From assembly GCF_025753795.1 (NCBI RefSeq), contig NZ_JAOWPS010000007.1, positions 1 through 64,000 on the forward strand: a DNA stretch of 64,000 nt. The letters are read 5' to 3'. Shown piece after piece: positions 44,285 through 53,180 of the stretch (positions are counted from its first letter, which is position 1; every line of letters begins with the position of its first letter). The translations under genes were made by a program, and so were the position numbers. The notes under the pieces were generated by a model that worked only from the letters and a program-made list of their open reading frames with translations, was not told the DNA's origin and ran no database searches. This stretch comes from Mesorhizobium sp. YC-39 (GTDB taxonomy: Bacteria > Pseudomonadota > Alphaproteobacteria > Rhizobiales > Rhizobiaceae).

Positions 44285-44640
44285 TCAGTGCCGTTTACTC
44301 ATCCAGTCGCTGGCATTCATGATAAGCACAAAGTCCGTCTCGCCAGTGATGCAGTAGCACTGCTGCACCTGTGGACAGCTCGCGAAACGCTTTTTTATCT
44401 CGTCGATCAGATCCAGTCTTTCCTGTTTCGGTCGTCACCTCCGCGATAACCGTCAGGGGGCGCCCAATCGCCCTCTCGTTTACGACAGAGATGTCCTTCT
44501 TCTTGATTATCCGGTGGAGCGAAGCCGTTTGAAGGCGGCGCGCTACCGCTGGCGCCGAAGGGCCTACACGGCGGGAGATTTCCTGCTGGGGCATGAGATT
44601 GTCGAGCTGCACGGAAGTTGGCTCGTGCCATTTCGACGTG
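44285..44640 (-). pseudogene. Frameshifted Lrp/AsnC regulator
   Basis: One frame reads EISRRVGPSAPAVARRLQ and KKDISVVNERAIGRPLTVIA. The continuation DLIDEIKKRF, then CPQVQQCYCITGETDFVLIM, is in a different frame and stops at 44285. Together they form most of an Lrp-type protein with at least one indel near 44410 and further damage in the helix-turn-helix linker. It is a relic between two operons. Confidence 0.75.
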
Positions 44641-44880
44641 GGGAACGGAAGCCCGTCTTCTGGCTTTCCGCAGACGAGCATCAGGCAGGCATTGCCGCAT
44701 GCGCACAGGTCCAGTGTGCCCCTCGCTGCATCCGACGAAGGACGCGTTCAATCCCGTATTGTCAATCATGGCTCTAGCATTCAGTGCTGGTCTAAGAGAC
44801 AGGCATCGGGGTTGCGGGAAATCGTTCCGCCGGTCCGACTTAGCCAAAAGCGCATATAGCGTGGGATACGGGAATTGTAC

Positions 44881-45501
44881 CTAAACATGCTGCACGCGTG
44901 GGTACTGCAGTTCTGCGACCACCATGATGAACCGAAGCTCTTGAGTGCCCCGATTCATATAGGCATGCTTGTCTTCCGTGCGTGCCAAAACCGAAGAACC
45001 GGATTGAACTAGGAGATCGGTATCAGCCAATTTCAGAGTTAGCTCGCCGGTTTCCACATTCAGCAGTTCGAGCGTTCCCGCAGAATGCCCTGGCGATTCG
45101 AATGTTTCGCCTGGAAACATAATCCACCGCCAAAGCTCCACCTCGTCCGGACCGTGCGTTCCCACAAGGAGAGTGGCACTGCCTCCGCCAGGGCCTCGCC
45201 ACAATGTGGAAGTGTCTTGCGGGTGCACGATCCGTGCTGGCACACTTGATGCTACGCCTACGAAGTCTGCGACAGAAACCCCCAGAGCGACTGCCATCCT
45301 GCAAAGAGTGGCGATGCTGGGGTTAGCGCTGCCCTTCTCGATTTCCACCAGCATCCCTTTGCTGACCCCGGATTTTCGAGAGAGCTGGTCAAGTGTGAGG
45401 CCGTTCTGGCGTCGGAAAAGCTTGAGGTTCTGGGAGACCATTGCACTGACGTGTTCGACCTCGGCGCCCACGTCGGTCAGTATATTGACTTTCTGTTCCA
45501 T
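44881..45501 (-). CDS. XRE family regulator with C-terminal cupin
   Basis: This 206-residue regulator has a helix-turn-helix at residues about 25-80 (LTLDQLSRKSGVSKGMLVEI) and a cupin sensor domain (ETFESPGHSAGTLELLNVET, SSVLARTEDKHAYMNRG). It is divergent from the CtdA-like gene with only 44 bases between, so one site can repress or activate both directions. XRE-cupin regulators are reported in canavanine-utilisation gene clusters of Rhizobiales (recalled, not checked). The ligand is inferred to be a pathway amino acid. Confidence 0.87.
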   Translation of the reverse strand: MEQKVNILTDVGAEVEHVSAMVSQNLKLFRRQNGLTLDQLSRKSGVSKGMLVEIEKGSANPSIATLCRMAVALGVSVADFVGVASSVPARIVHPQDTSTLWRGPGGGSATLLVGTHGPDEVELWRWIMFPGETFESPGHSAGTLELLNVETGELTLKLADTDLLVQSGSSVLARTEDKHAYMNRGTQELRFIMVVAELQYPRVQHV

Positions 45502-45545
45502 GGTCGGTATATTACACCAAGATGGTCAATGGGAGCTAGTGGGCC

Positions 45546-46241
45546 GTGTTCGAAATCCCGGTTGTCGACGAACGAATTGCCAGCATTGCCCCTGGCTTTC
45601 GCGCCATATCCATCCATATCGATGCCACGAATGCCGAAACAGGAAGCGTTGATACAAATCTTCTGGCAGAGGCCTGCAACTTTGTGTCGGCGGGAGGTGC
45701 GCCATGGGCAGACGCGCATTTGGCCAGTTGGTCGGAAACGTACTTCCGGTTCGGTGCAAAGCCGAACCGAACTCCCTGCTCTGCCCAGGCTCTCAGAAAA
45801 CGGGTGGAGAAAGACGGCAAGGTTCCCACGATCAACCCCGTTGTCGATCTCTACAACGCTGTCAGCCTTCGGTACGCACTTCCTGTCGGCGGTGAAAACT
45901 ACGACGCGTATGTTGGGCGGCCACGGTTAACAATTGCCGCTGGAACTGAAGTCTTCGAAACGGTTGTGAATGGAGAGGCGATAAAGGAATGCCCGGCACC
46001 GGGAGAGGCCATCTGGCGAGATGATGCAGGCGTCACTTGCAGGAGATGGAATTGGCGACAGTGCTCTCGCACCCGGTTGGACGCTTTGACCGGTCGCATG
46101 TGGTTTCTGTTGGAAAGCTTGGAGACCATGCCTGAAAACGCGCTCGAAGAAGCAGGCGATATGCTGACCGACGGCTTGTCGCGCCTCATGCCAGGGTGTG
46201 GGATCCTGAAACAAAAGCTGTCCATTACTCCTCCTCCTTAA
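45546..46241 (+). CDS. ctdA: B3/B4 tRNA-editing domain protein, canavanyl-tRNA deacylase-like
   Basis: This 231-residue stand-alone protein has the B3/B4 domain of phenylalanyl-tRNA synthetase beta chain. INPVVDLYNAVSLRYALPVG is the family hallmark, followed by GEAIWRDDAGVTCRRWNWRQ. Known relatives hydrolyse canavanine wrongly loaded on arginyl-tRNA and protect cells that take up this arginine analogue. Here it precedes a basic-amino-acid importer and a gamma-lyase, which fits that role exactly. The start is a GTG at 45546 close to the divergent regulator. Confidence 0.85.
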   Translation: MFEIPVVDERIASIAPGFRAISIHIDATNAETGSVDTNLLAEACNFVSAGGAPWADAHLASWSETYFRFGAKPNRTPCSAQALRKRVEKDGKVPTINPVVDLYNAVSLRYALPVGGENYDAYVGRPRLTIAAGTEVFETVVNGEAIKECPAPGEAIWRDDAGVTCRRWNWRQCSRTRLDALTGRMWFLLESLETMPENALEEAGDMLTDGLSRLMPGCGILKQKLSITPPP

Positions 46242-46411
46242 ACAACAATCTGTGGCGACCAGATAACGGCACTCGGTTCGCGGGCTCCCTGCCGCGGCCA
46301 AACGGCCAGATTTGAGTAGCCTTCCTCTCCTGCGACTAACTGCACAAGGGTGACGTTTGCTGCGGCAACGCAGCGATTGCGGAGCGTTGCCTGCATGAGC
46401 ACCGAAAAGCC

Positions 46412-47218
46412 ATGACGAGCCTGATGGAGATCAGAATGCATGCTGGCACTGGGATACCTGCGCTTGCCGTACGGGATGTCCATAAGCGTTATGGAGCCCA
46501 CGAAGTTTTGAAGGGAATTTCGCTCACGGCACAAAAGGGTGATGTGGTTTCGATCATCGGCTCGTCAGGCTCTGGCAAGAGCACCTTTCTGCGCTGCATC
46601 AACTTCCTCGAAATCCCTGACCAGGGAGCCTTCCAGGTCAATGGAGAGGACGTCAAGTTCCGGATTGGGCATGATGGGAAATGCCATCCAGCAAGCTGGC
46701 GCCAGATTGAGAGACTCCGAACAGGGTTAGGGATGGTTTTCCAGAGCTTCAATCTCTGGCCCCACATGACGATCGTGGAGAACGTGATCGAAGCCCCTGT
46801 TCACGTCCTTGGCGTTGATCGAAAGGTCGCTGTCGAGAAAGCGCATGGGCTGCTCACCAAAGTGGGTCTCTACGACAAGCGCGATGCCTATCCCGCTTTC
46901 CTTTCCGGTGGTCAGCAACAGCGAGCATCGATCGCCCGCGCGCTCTGCATGGACCCCTCCGTCATGCTGTTTGATGAACCGACGTCGGCCCTGGACCCGG
47001 AACTGGTCAGTGAAGTCCTCAAGGTGATCCGCAGCTTAGCGGAAGAGGGCCGAACCATGTTGTTGGTCACCCACGAAATGAAGTTCGCTCGCGATGTCTC
47101 GACTCGCGTGCTGTTTTTGCATCAAGGCCAAGTGGAGGAAGACGGCCCTCCCGACCAGGTCTTCGGTGCACCCATGAGCAGCCGCTGCAAGGAATTTGTT
47201 GGAGCGGGTTCGCACTAG
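46412..47218 (+). CDS. Polar/basic amino acid ABC transporter ATPase (HisP/GlnQ-like)
   Basis: This 268-residue ATPase has Walker A GSSGSGKST, the Q-loop VFQSFNLWPHMTI, the signature LSGGQQQRASIARAL, Walker B VMLFDEPTSALDPE and the switch His in LLVTHEMKFARDV. The insert between Walker A and the Q-loop (VKFRIGHDGKCHPASWRQIE) is typical of HisP-type proteins for arginine, lysine and histidine. The canavanine analogue is a plausible substrate. Confidence 0.92.
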   Translation: MTSLMEIRMHAGTGIPALAVRDVHKRYGAHEVLKGISLTAQKGDVVSIIGSSGSGKSTFLRCINFLEIPDQGAFQVNGEDVKFRIGHDGKCHPASWRQIERLRTGLGMVFQSFNLWPHMTIVENVIEAPVHVLGVDRKVAVEKAHGLLTKVGLYDKRDAYPAFLSGGQQQRASIARALCMDPSVMLFDEPTSALDPELVSEVLKVIRSLAEEGRTMLLVTHEMKFARDVSTRVLFLHQGQVEEDGPPDQVFGAPMSSRCKEFVGAGSH

Positions 47219-47254
47219 TCACCACCACCCAACTTCTCAAAAAGGGGAACTAAG

Positions 47255-48016
47255 ATGAAATATCGGACTATTGCTCTAACTCTCACCATTCTCTGTTTCG
47301 CGGCAGACGCTCATGCCGATATCCGGTTTGGCATCGCGAACGAGGCCTATCCTCCCTACACGACGAAAGATGCCTCCGGCAAAGAGATCGGTTGGGAGAT
47401 CGATCTCATGGACGCGGTCTGCCAACAGCTTCACGAGCAGTGCACAACCGTCGATATTGCCTGGGATGGCCTCATTCCCGCTCTCGAAAGCAAGAAGATC
47501 GATGTAATCTGGTCTTCGATGTCCATTACGGACGAGCGCAAGAAGCGTATCGATTTCACCGACAAGTACTACTCCGCAGCGGCAAGCATGATTGGAGCAA
47601 AGGACGGAGTTGCTGGGGTCACTGATGAGCAGATGAAGGGGAAGACCATCGGGATCGCAGTTTCCACAACGCAATCGGCTTACTTCCAGAAACATTTCGC
47701 AGATATAGCAACTGAGAAAAGCTACGCGACTGTTGATGAATCACTGCAAGACTTGGCTTCAGGTCGGATCGACTATGCGTTTGCAGACACCGGGCCCCTG
47801 AAGGAATTCCTCAAAACGGACCTCGGAAAGGGCTGTTGCGAATTCAAGGGGACGGTTGCTGCCGATGACGAGATTCTTGGAGCAGGCGTAGGCGGCGGAA
47901 TTCGCAAGGGGGACGAAGAGCTCAAGCAGAAACTGAACGGCGCCATCAAGGCGATAAGAGCCAACGGGAAGTACGCGGAATTCAATAAGAAGTACTTCGA
48001 CTACGATCCTTACTGA
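47255..48016 (+). CDS. Basic amino acid-binding periplasmic protein
   Basis: This 253-residue binding protein has a Sec signal peptide (residues 1-21, ending ADAHA). The mature N-terminus is DIRFGIANEAYPPYTTKDAS, followed by GWEIDLMDAVCQQL and SMSITDERKKRIDFTDKYY, as in the lysine/arginine/ornithine-binding group. It is flanked by the ATPase and two permeases, with AAGGGGAAC before its ATG. Confidence 0.9.
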   Translation: MKYRTIALTLTILCFAADAHADIRFGIANEAYPPYTTKDASGKEIGWEIDLMDAVCQQLHEQCTTVDIAWDGLIPALESKKIDVIWSSMSITDERKKRIDFTDKYYSAAASMIGAKDGVAGVTDEQMKGKTIGIAVSTTQSAYFQKHFADIATEKSYATVDESLQDLASGRIDYAFADTGPLKEFLKTDLGKGCCEFKGTVAADDEILGAGVGGGIRKGDEELKQKLNGAIKAIRANGKYAEFNKKYFDYDPY

Positions 48017-48091
48017 TGCATTTATCTAGCGGATTTGCTGACGAGCATCCTTCGCGGCAAGTCCGCTAGCTCTGTTTCGAAAGATTCCACT

Positions 48092-48814
48092 ATGAATTCT
48101 GTGAACTCAATTCTGGAATTGTTATCCATCAACCCTCCGGGGTGGGGTGGCGTTCTGCTCACCGGGGCTCTCGCCACGCTGTTGATATCCATGGGCGCCT
48201 ATTTCCTTGGCATGGTCTTGGGGCTGTTTGGCGCATTTGGAAAGTTGAGCGGATTTCGATCAATTGAGTGGCTTCTGCAACTCTACACGACTGTGGTCAG
48301 GGCAGTTCCGGAACTGATTTTGATCATAGCATTGTACTATGCTGGGACCGACGGCCTGAACCGTGTTCTCGCCTTGGTTGATCTTGGTCCGCTGGAGGTT
48401 AACGGCCTGCTCGCAGCTGTGATCGTGCTCGGCTTCGTCCAGGGAGCCTACATGACGGAGGTGTTGCGAGGCGCCATTCTGGCAATTCCGGTCGGCCAGC
48501 TCGAAGCGGCGAAAGCGTTTGGAATGCGCCCGGCCTTACGATTCCGCAGGGTGATCCTCCCCGCGCTGATTCCGAATGCCCTGCCGGGTTTCGCCAACCT
48601 ATGGATGGGAGTCGTCAAGGACAGCGCACTCATAGCTGTCGTCGGTTATCAGGAATTGGCTCTCGCTGCACGAGTGGCCGCAAGCAATACAAAACAATAC
48701 ATGGTCTTCTTCCTGGCGGCCGCAGCGATATATTTAACAATAACCCTAATTTCGAATCAAATTTTTACCGCGTTGGAAGCTTATTACCGTCGCGGGCAGA
48801 GAGAATTGGCGTAG
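48092..48814 (+). CDS. Amino acid ABC transporter permease (HisQ-like)
   Basis: This 240-residue membrane protein has five helices and the loop GQLEAAKAFGMRPALRFRRV with AVRAVPELILIIALYYAGTD, typical of HisQ/ArtQ. The ATG at 48092 is preferred to 48035 because the family N-terminus starts there. Ten bases separate it from its partner permease. Confidence 0.88.
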   Translation: MNSVNSILELLSINPPGWGGVLLTGALATLLISMGAYFLGMVLGLFGAFGKLSGFRSIEWLLQLYTTVVRAVPELILIIALYYAGTDGLNRVLALVDLGPLEVNGLLAAVIVLGFVQGAYMTEVLRGAILAIPVGQLEAAKAFGMRPALRFRRVILPALIPNALPGFANLWMGVVKDSALIAVVGYQELALAARVAASNTKQYMVFFLAAAAIYLTITLISNQIFTALEAYYRRGQRELA

Positions 48815-48823
48815 GAGGCCAAA

Positions 48824-49513
48824 ATGGACTTCTCTTGGGTTGCCTCCTATGCGGATTTGCTGGTGCGGGGAGCTGCAATAACGTTTCTTCTCCTGTCAAT
48901 TTCTGTTTCGGTCGGTTTCGCTTTGGCAATTCTCCTTGCGGTCGCACAAGTGGGGGCCTTCTTCCCTTTGCGTTGGTTGTCCAGAGGGTATTGCACGTTC
49001 TTTCGCGGCACCCCGCTCCTGATACAGCTTTGGCTCTTCTATTATGGCCTTGGGTCGTACCTTCCTTTTATCCCCGGCCTAAGGGCAAGCTTTTTGTGGC
49101 CCATTTTGCGCGAGGGGTTCTTCTTCGCAGCGCTTGCGCTTACGCTGAACTTCGCAGCCTACCAAGGCGAAATCCTGAGGGGCGCGATGGCGTCGGTTCC
49201 AAAAGGCGAACTCGAGGCGGCGCGTGCTTTTGGCATGTCCCCTGGCAAAATCTTGCGTCGCATATGGCTGCCACGTGCGATCCGCATCGCTTTGCCGACC
49301 TTTGCCGGCGAGGTCGTGCTTCAGTTGAAGGCCACGCCGATTGTATTCTCAGTGACCGTCATGGATCTCTACGGAGCGGCCTACAAGATCCGTCAGGACA
49401 CCCTGCTGGTCTATGAGCCGCTTATCCTTGTGACGGTGTTTTACGTCGGCCTGACCTTCGCCATAACGCAGGTCTTTCAGAAACTCGAAAAGTCGGTGCC
49501 ATCCCGGCGTTGA
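48824..49513 (+). CDS. Amino acid ABC transporter permease (HisM-like)
   Basis: This 229-residue membrane protein contains TFFRGTPLLIQLWLFYYGLG and KGELEAARAFGMSPGKILRR, the EAA loop of HisM/ArtM proteins. GGAGG precedes its ATG. The stop overlaps an open extension of the next gene, so the whole uptake unit and the gamma-lyase look co-transcribed. Confidence 0.88.
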   Translation: MDFSWVASYADLLVRGAAITFLLLSISVSVGFALAILLAVAQVGAFFPLRWLSRGYCTFFRGTPLLIQLWLFYYGLGSYLPFIPGLRASFLWPILREGFFFAALALTLNFAAYQGEILRGAMASVPKGELEAARAFGMSPGKILRRIWLPRAIRIALPTFAGEVVLQLKATPIVFSVTVMDLYGAAYKIRQDTLLVYEPLILVTVFYVGLTFAITQVFQKLEKSVPSRR

Positions 49514-49557
49514 ACGTCACAATTACTGTTTCAAACTCCAGCAACGAAGAGTCACAA

Positions 49558-50778
49558 ATGCCCAGACCCGATAAACACCAGCTCTCCACGCTATCCTTCA
49601 ACACCCTGTCGGTTCATGGGGGCAACGAGATCGACAAGACGTCCGGCGCGATCCGAACCCCGATCGTCATGGCCAATTCCTATCTTCTCCCGGAAGACCC
49701 TTCGACCATGGATTGGTCAGATACAGAAACGCCCTCCTATACCCGCAATTCGGGGCACAACCAGATCGGCCTGCAGCGGAAGCTGGCGGCGCTCGAGGGA
49801 GGCGAGGATGCGGCAGTTTTTGCAACAGGTGTTGCTGCGCTTCACGCCGTCTTCTTCACCTTCCTGAAAACAGGCGACCATGTGGTCGTGGGTGATGTCA
49901 CCTATGAAGCGGTTTGGCGGCTGTTTGCCGAACTCCTGCCGCAACGCTATCAGATCGAAGCCACTTTTGTGGACATGGGGGACATGGATGCGGTGAGAGC
50001 CGCCGTCCGGCCGAACACCAGGTTGATCCATACCGAGACGATCGCCAACCCGACCACGAAGGTGGCTGATATCGCCACGCTGGTATCGATTGCCAAGGAA
50101 GCCGGCGCGCTTCTAACAGTGGACTCGACCTTCACCCCTCCGCCCTTCTTCCGACCGCTTGCGTTGGGGGCGGACCTCGTCATCCATTCGCTGACCAAAT
50201 ACATCAACGGCCATGGCGATGCGATGGGCGGCGTTGTGATCGGCTCGAAGGAACTCGTCCACCATGTGAAGGCAGACGCCCTGGTGGATGTCGGCGGAAC
50301 CATTTCGCCTTTCAACGCCTGGCTGATCATGCGTGGCTCGGTCACCTTGCCGCTTCGCCTCAAGCAGCAGTTCACTTCCGCAGAAACGATCGCTCGGCAT
50401 CTGGCGACTGACAAGCGGGTTGCCTACGTCACCTATCCCGGCCTTGAGAGCCATGACCAGCATCAGCTGGCGCGAAAACAGTTCGGTGGCAAAGGCTACG
50501 GCGCGATGATGGCTTTCGCGGTGGAAGGCGATCCGGACACGCAAAACCGCTTCGTGGGCAATTTGAAGGTGATCACCTCCGCGGTCTCGCTCGGGCATGA
50601 CGAGAGCCTGATCGTTCACGTTGGCGGCGGCGGACGAGGCGGCTCGAACAAATATCCGCCCAACTTCCAAAAGTATGGACATCTGCGCCTTTCGATCGGC
50701 CTGGAAGACCCAAGCGATCTCATCGCCGACATCGAGAATGCACTGGACGAAACGTTCGGAAAATCCCACAAAATCTAG
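49558..50778 (+). CDS. PLP-dependent gamma-lyase (cystathionine gamma-synthase fold), probable canavanine gamma-lyase
   Basis: This 406-residue fold-type I enzyme has the PLP Lys at residue 214 in HSLTKYINGHGDAMGGVV. TETIANPTTKVADIATLV and the Asp in LLTVDSTFTPPPFF are the cofactor contacts, and FATGVAALHAVFF is the phosphate loop. The family includes gamma-lyases for methionine, cystathionine and canavanine. Canavanine gamma-lyase gives hydroxyguanidine and a C4 unit that ends as homoserine. The CtdA-like gene, the basic amino-acid importer and the homoserine dehydrogenase nearby favour that reaction. The ATG at 49558 is chosen; an upstream ATG at 49510 is possible. Confidence 0.85.
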   Translation: MPRPDKHQLSTLSFNTLSVHGGNEIDKTSGAIRTPIVMANSYLLPEDPSTMDWSDTETPSYTRNSGHNQIGLQRKLAALEGGEDAAVFATGVAALHAVFFTFLKTGDHVVVGDVTYEAVWRLFAELLPQRYQIEATFVDMGDMDAVRAAVRPNTRLIHTETIANPTTKVADIATLVSIAKEAGALLTVDSTFTPPPFFRPLALGADLVIHSLTKYINGHGDAMGGVVIGSKELVHHVKADALVDVGGTISPFNAWLIMRGSVTLPLRLKQQFTSAETIARHLATDKRVAYVTYPGLESHDQHQLARKQFGGKGYGAMMAFAVEGDPDTQNRFVGNLKVITSAVSLGHDESLIVHVGGGGRGGSNKYPPNFQKYGHLRLSIGLEDPSDLIADIENALDETFGKSHKI

Positions 50779-50794
50779 GGGAGTGGCCCTTCTT

Positions 50795-50828
50795 GCCAAG
50801 TGAATTGCTCTTTGAGCATTTACTTGGC
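50795..50828 (+). terminator. Strong hairpin after the gamma-lyase gene
   Basis: GCCAAGTGAAT pairs with ATTTACTTGGC (one G-T pair) and, after a single T bulge, GCTC pairs with GAGC around TTT. The stem is about 15 base pairs. No T-run follows, so it may stabilise the 3' end of the transporter/lyase mRNA or act as an attenuator. Confidence 0.65.
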
Positions 50829-50994
50829 CCTGGGCGATCTTCAAGCCGATGCGAATTTTGTGCCCTGAACGTCTCTGGCATGTCAGCGCGAAATTCGCCA
50901 ACTCGCCGGTTCTGACCCAGGGAAGGGCAAGACATTTGTCGCAGAGCCAAGGCAAAAGGTGCTGGGGATAGCACTAGGCATCAAAGGAGCGGTC

Positions 50995-51636
50995 ATGTAT
51001 TTGCCGTCGCATTTCAACGAGTCGCGCCTTGAGGTCCTTCACGACCTGATCGAGCGCAATCCCCTTGGCATCCTGTTCACCAATAGCAAAGGTGAAATGG
51101 ATGCAAATCACATCCCCTTTCTCCTTGACACCAAACAAGGCACGTTAGGCGTGCTTCATTGCCACGTCGCCCGCGCCAATCCCGTCTGGCAGAATGCTGC
51201 GAACGGCGATGAAGTGCTGGTCGTGTTTCGCGCCGCAGACGCCTACATCACGCCGACCTGGTATCCGACCAAGCATGAGACGCAGCGGCAGGTCCCCACC
51301 TGGAACTACATGGTTGCTCACGCCTATGGGCAAATCAGGATCCGCGATGACGAACGCTATGTCCGCGCTATCGTAGCGCGCCTGACGCGTATTCACGAGG
51401 CAACGCGCGAGACGCCATGGAAGATGACGCATGCTCCAAGGGATTACATTGACGCGTTGGTGAAGGCGATCGTCGGCATAGAGATCGAGGTTACCAGGCT
51501 GACCGGCAAGTCCAAGTTGGGCCAAGATGACGGTGCCCCAGATATGCGCGGCGCTGGCCTTGGCCTGAAAGCCCAGGGCGATATTTTGATTGGCGACGCC
51601 ATGATTGCGCGCGCGGATATCGACGTCCAGAGTTAG
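50995..51636 (+). CDS. PaiB-family FMN-binding protein
   Basis: This 213-residue split-barrel flavin-binding protein reads MYLPSHFNESRLEVLHDLIE, GDEVLVVFRAADAYITPTWY, RQVPTWNYMVAHAYGQI and LVKAIVGIEIEVTRLTGKSK, the PaiB pattern. PaiB is called a transcriptional regulator, but the fold is that of FMN-dependent reductases. Inside this locus it could act on hydroxyguanidine or another oxidised product; that is a guess. AAAGGAG lies before the ATG at 50995, with a 166-base gap and a hairpin after the lyase gene. Confidence 0.8.
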   Translation: MYLPSHFNESRLEVLHDLIERNPLGILFTNSKGEMDANHIPFLLDTKQGTLGVLHCHVARANPVWQNAANGDEVLVVFRAADAYITPTWYPTKHETQRQVPTWNYMVAHAYGQIRIRDDERYVRAIVARLTRIHEATRETPWKMTHAPRDYIDALVKAIVGIEIEVTRLTGKSKLGQDDGAPDMRGAGLGLKAQGDILIGDAMIARADIDVQS

Positions 51637-51721
51637 CACGAACAGTCCCATCCGGGGCAGGGGCCATGAGGAATACCGCTATCGGATCCGCCACGCTGTT
51701 TCTCTTTCGAGCCGTGTCCAG

Positions 51722-51853
51722 GTGCGGTTTGTCCGCCAGGTAGCAGATCGGGTGATCTTGATGGATCGGGCGAAATCAATGGGCAAAACACACCGTGAAT
51801 TGTTCATGATCCCGCAGCATCCGCGCCCCCACCTCATTCCTGAGCCAGAGTCT
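51722..51853 (+). pseudogene. C-terminal fragment of an amino-acid ABC ATPase gene
   Basis: The frame reads VRFVRQVADRVILMDRAKSM and HRELFMIPQHPR, the last part of a HisP/GlnQ ATPase after the switch His. Walker motifs are absent. It is a relic, different from the intact ATPase at 46412. Confidence 0.7.
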
Positions 51854-52118
51854 TCACGGACTTGCTCTCTGGTCCAACATGGGAGCCGTCTGGCTCCGGC
51901 ACAAGTATATGCCATCAGCGGTCCGACCTTGGTGGTCCGGCGACCACCCGCCGGCGAATCGGAGGCGATTGGTTCCCGCGGCTGGAAGGCTATTGGTCGC
52001 AACGCCAACAAAATAGCGGCAAAATGAGCAAAGTGCTCGGTTGTTTGGTCCTATTGCGGCGTTTCCACTGTGCGGTCCGCACCCGCATGATGCCCGCACA
52101 ATTCTTTGGAGGATCGTC

Positions 52119-53180
52119 ATGACAGTTTACAATATTGCGCTTATTGGCTTTGGCGGTGTGAACCGGGCCTTGGCAGGACTTATCGCGACAAAAAATCCGC
52201 AGTGGGAGCGCCAGCTTGGCTTCCAGTTAAACATCGTCGCCGTCAGTGATCTCTACCTGGGCTCGGTGATATCACCCAACGGGCTTGACCCGCGGATGCT
52301 CACTGAGGCCAATTTCACCAAAGGTGGCTTTGGGCAGCTTTCCGGCGGCAGTTCTGAGGCTGACAATGAAATTGTCATCAAGCTGGCGCCAGCAGACATT
52401 GTCGTTGAAGCGACGTTCACCAACCCGAAAGATGGGGAGCCTGCCGTCAGCCATTGCCGTTGGGCGCTTCAAGCAGGCAAACATGTCGTCACGACCAACA
52501 AGGGTCCGGTAGCTCTTGCCGCCCAGGAGCTCAAGGCACTGGCCAAATCTCGCGGCGTGCGCTTCGAGTATGAGGGCGCCGTCATGAGCGGAACTCCGGT
52601 AATGCGACTGGCGGACAAAACGCTGGCCGGCGCCGAAATGAAAGGTTTTGAGGGCATTCTCAACGGCACCTCGAATTTCGTCTTGGGACGCATGGAGGGG
52701 GGGTTGGACTTCTCCTCTGCCGTCAAAGAGGCGCAGGCCCTTGGATATGCCGAGGCCGACCCAACTGCGGACGTTGAGGGCCATGATGTTCGACTGAAAG
52801 TCGTGATCCTTGCAAACGAGTTGCTGGGGGCAAACCTCAAGCCCGAGGATGTCACCTGCGAGGGCATCTCAAGATTGTCTCCTCACGACATTGAAACGGC
52901 TGCCAAGGAGAATTGCCGGTGGAAGCTCATCGGATCCGCGGCTCGTGGTGTAGATGGGATTGTCGTTGGCAGTGTTGCTCCCAAGAGACTAGCTCTAGAG
53001 CACCCGCTCGCAGGAGTCGGAGGCGCAACGAACGCAGTTTCACTCAACACGGAGCTGCTTGGATCGGTGACGATAACAGGACCAGGCGCTGGACGGGTCG
53101 AGACTGCGTATGCCCTTCTGTCTGATATTGTTGCCATCCACTCTGCTCAACCGTCGAAAGACGCAAAGGAGGCTGCATAA
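52119..53180 (+). CDS. Homoserine dehydrogenase-like protein (probably catabolic)
   Basis: This 353-residue NAD(P)-dependent enzyme has the N-terminal Rossmann motif IALIGFGGVNRALAGL, TTNKGPVAL, the active-site region LNGTSNFVLGRMEGG and EAQALGYAEADPTADVEGHD with the catalytic Lys that follows (DVRLKVVIL). It lacks the C-terminal ACT domain of biosynthetic enzymes (about 430 residues), so it should not be inhibited by threonine. It interconverts homoserine and aspartate semialdehyde; oxidation is expected here. TTGGAGG precedes the ATG, and the stop overlaps the next start (TAATG). Confidence 0.87.
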   Translation: MTVYNIALIGFGGVNRALAGLIATKNPQWERQLGFQLNIVAVSDLYLGSVISPNGLDPRMLTEANFTKGGFGQLSGGSSEADNEIVIKLAPADIVVEATFTNPKDGEPAVSHCRWALQAGKHVVTTNKGPVALAAQELKALAKSRGVRFEYEGAVMSGTPVMRLADKTLAGAEMKGFEGILNGTSNFVLGRMEGGLDFSSAVKEAQALGYAEADPTADVEGHDVRLKVVILANELLGANLKPEDVTCEGISRLSPHDIETAAKENCRWKLIGSAARGVDGIVVGSVAPKRLALEHPLAGVGGATNAVSLNTELLGSVTITGPGAGRVETAYALLSDIVAIHSAQPSKDAKEAA

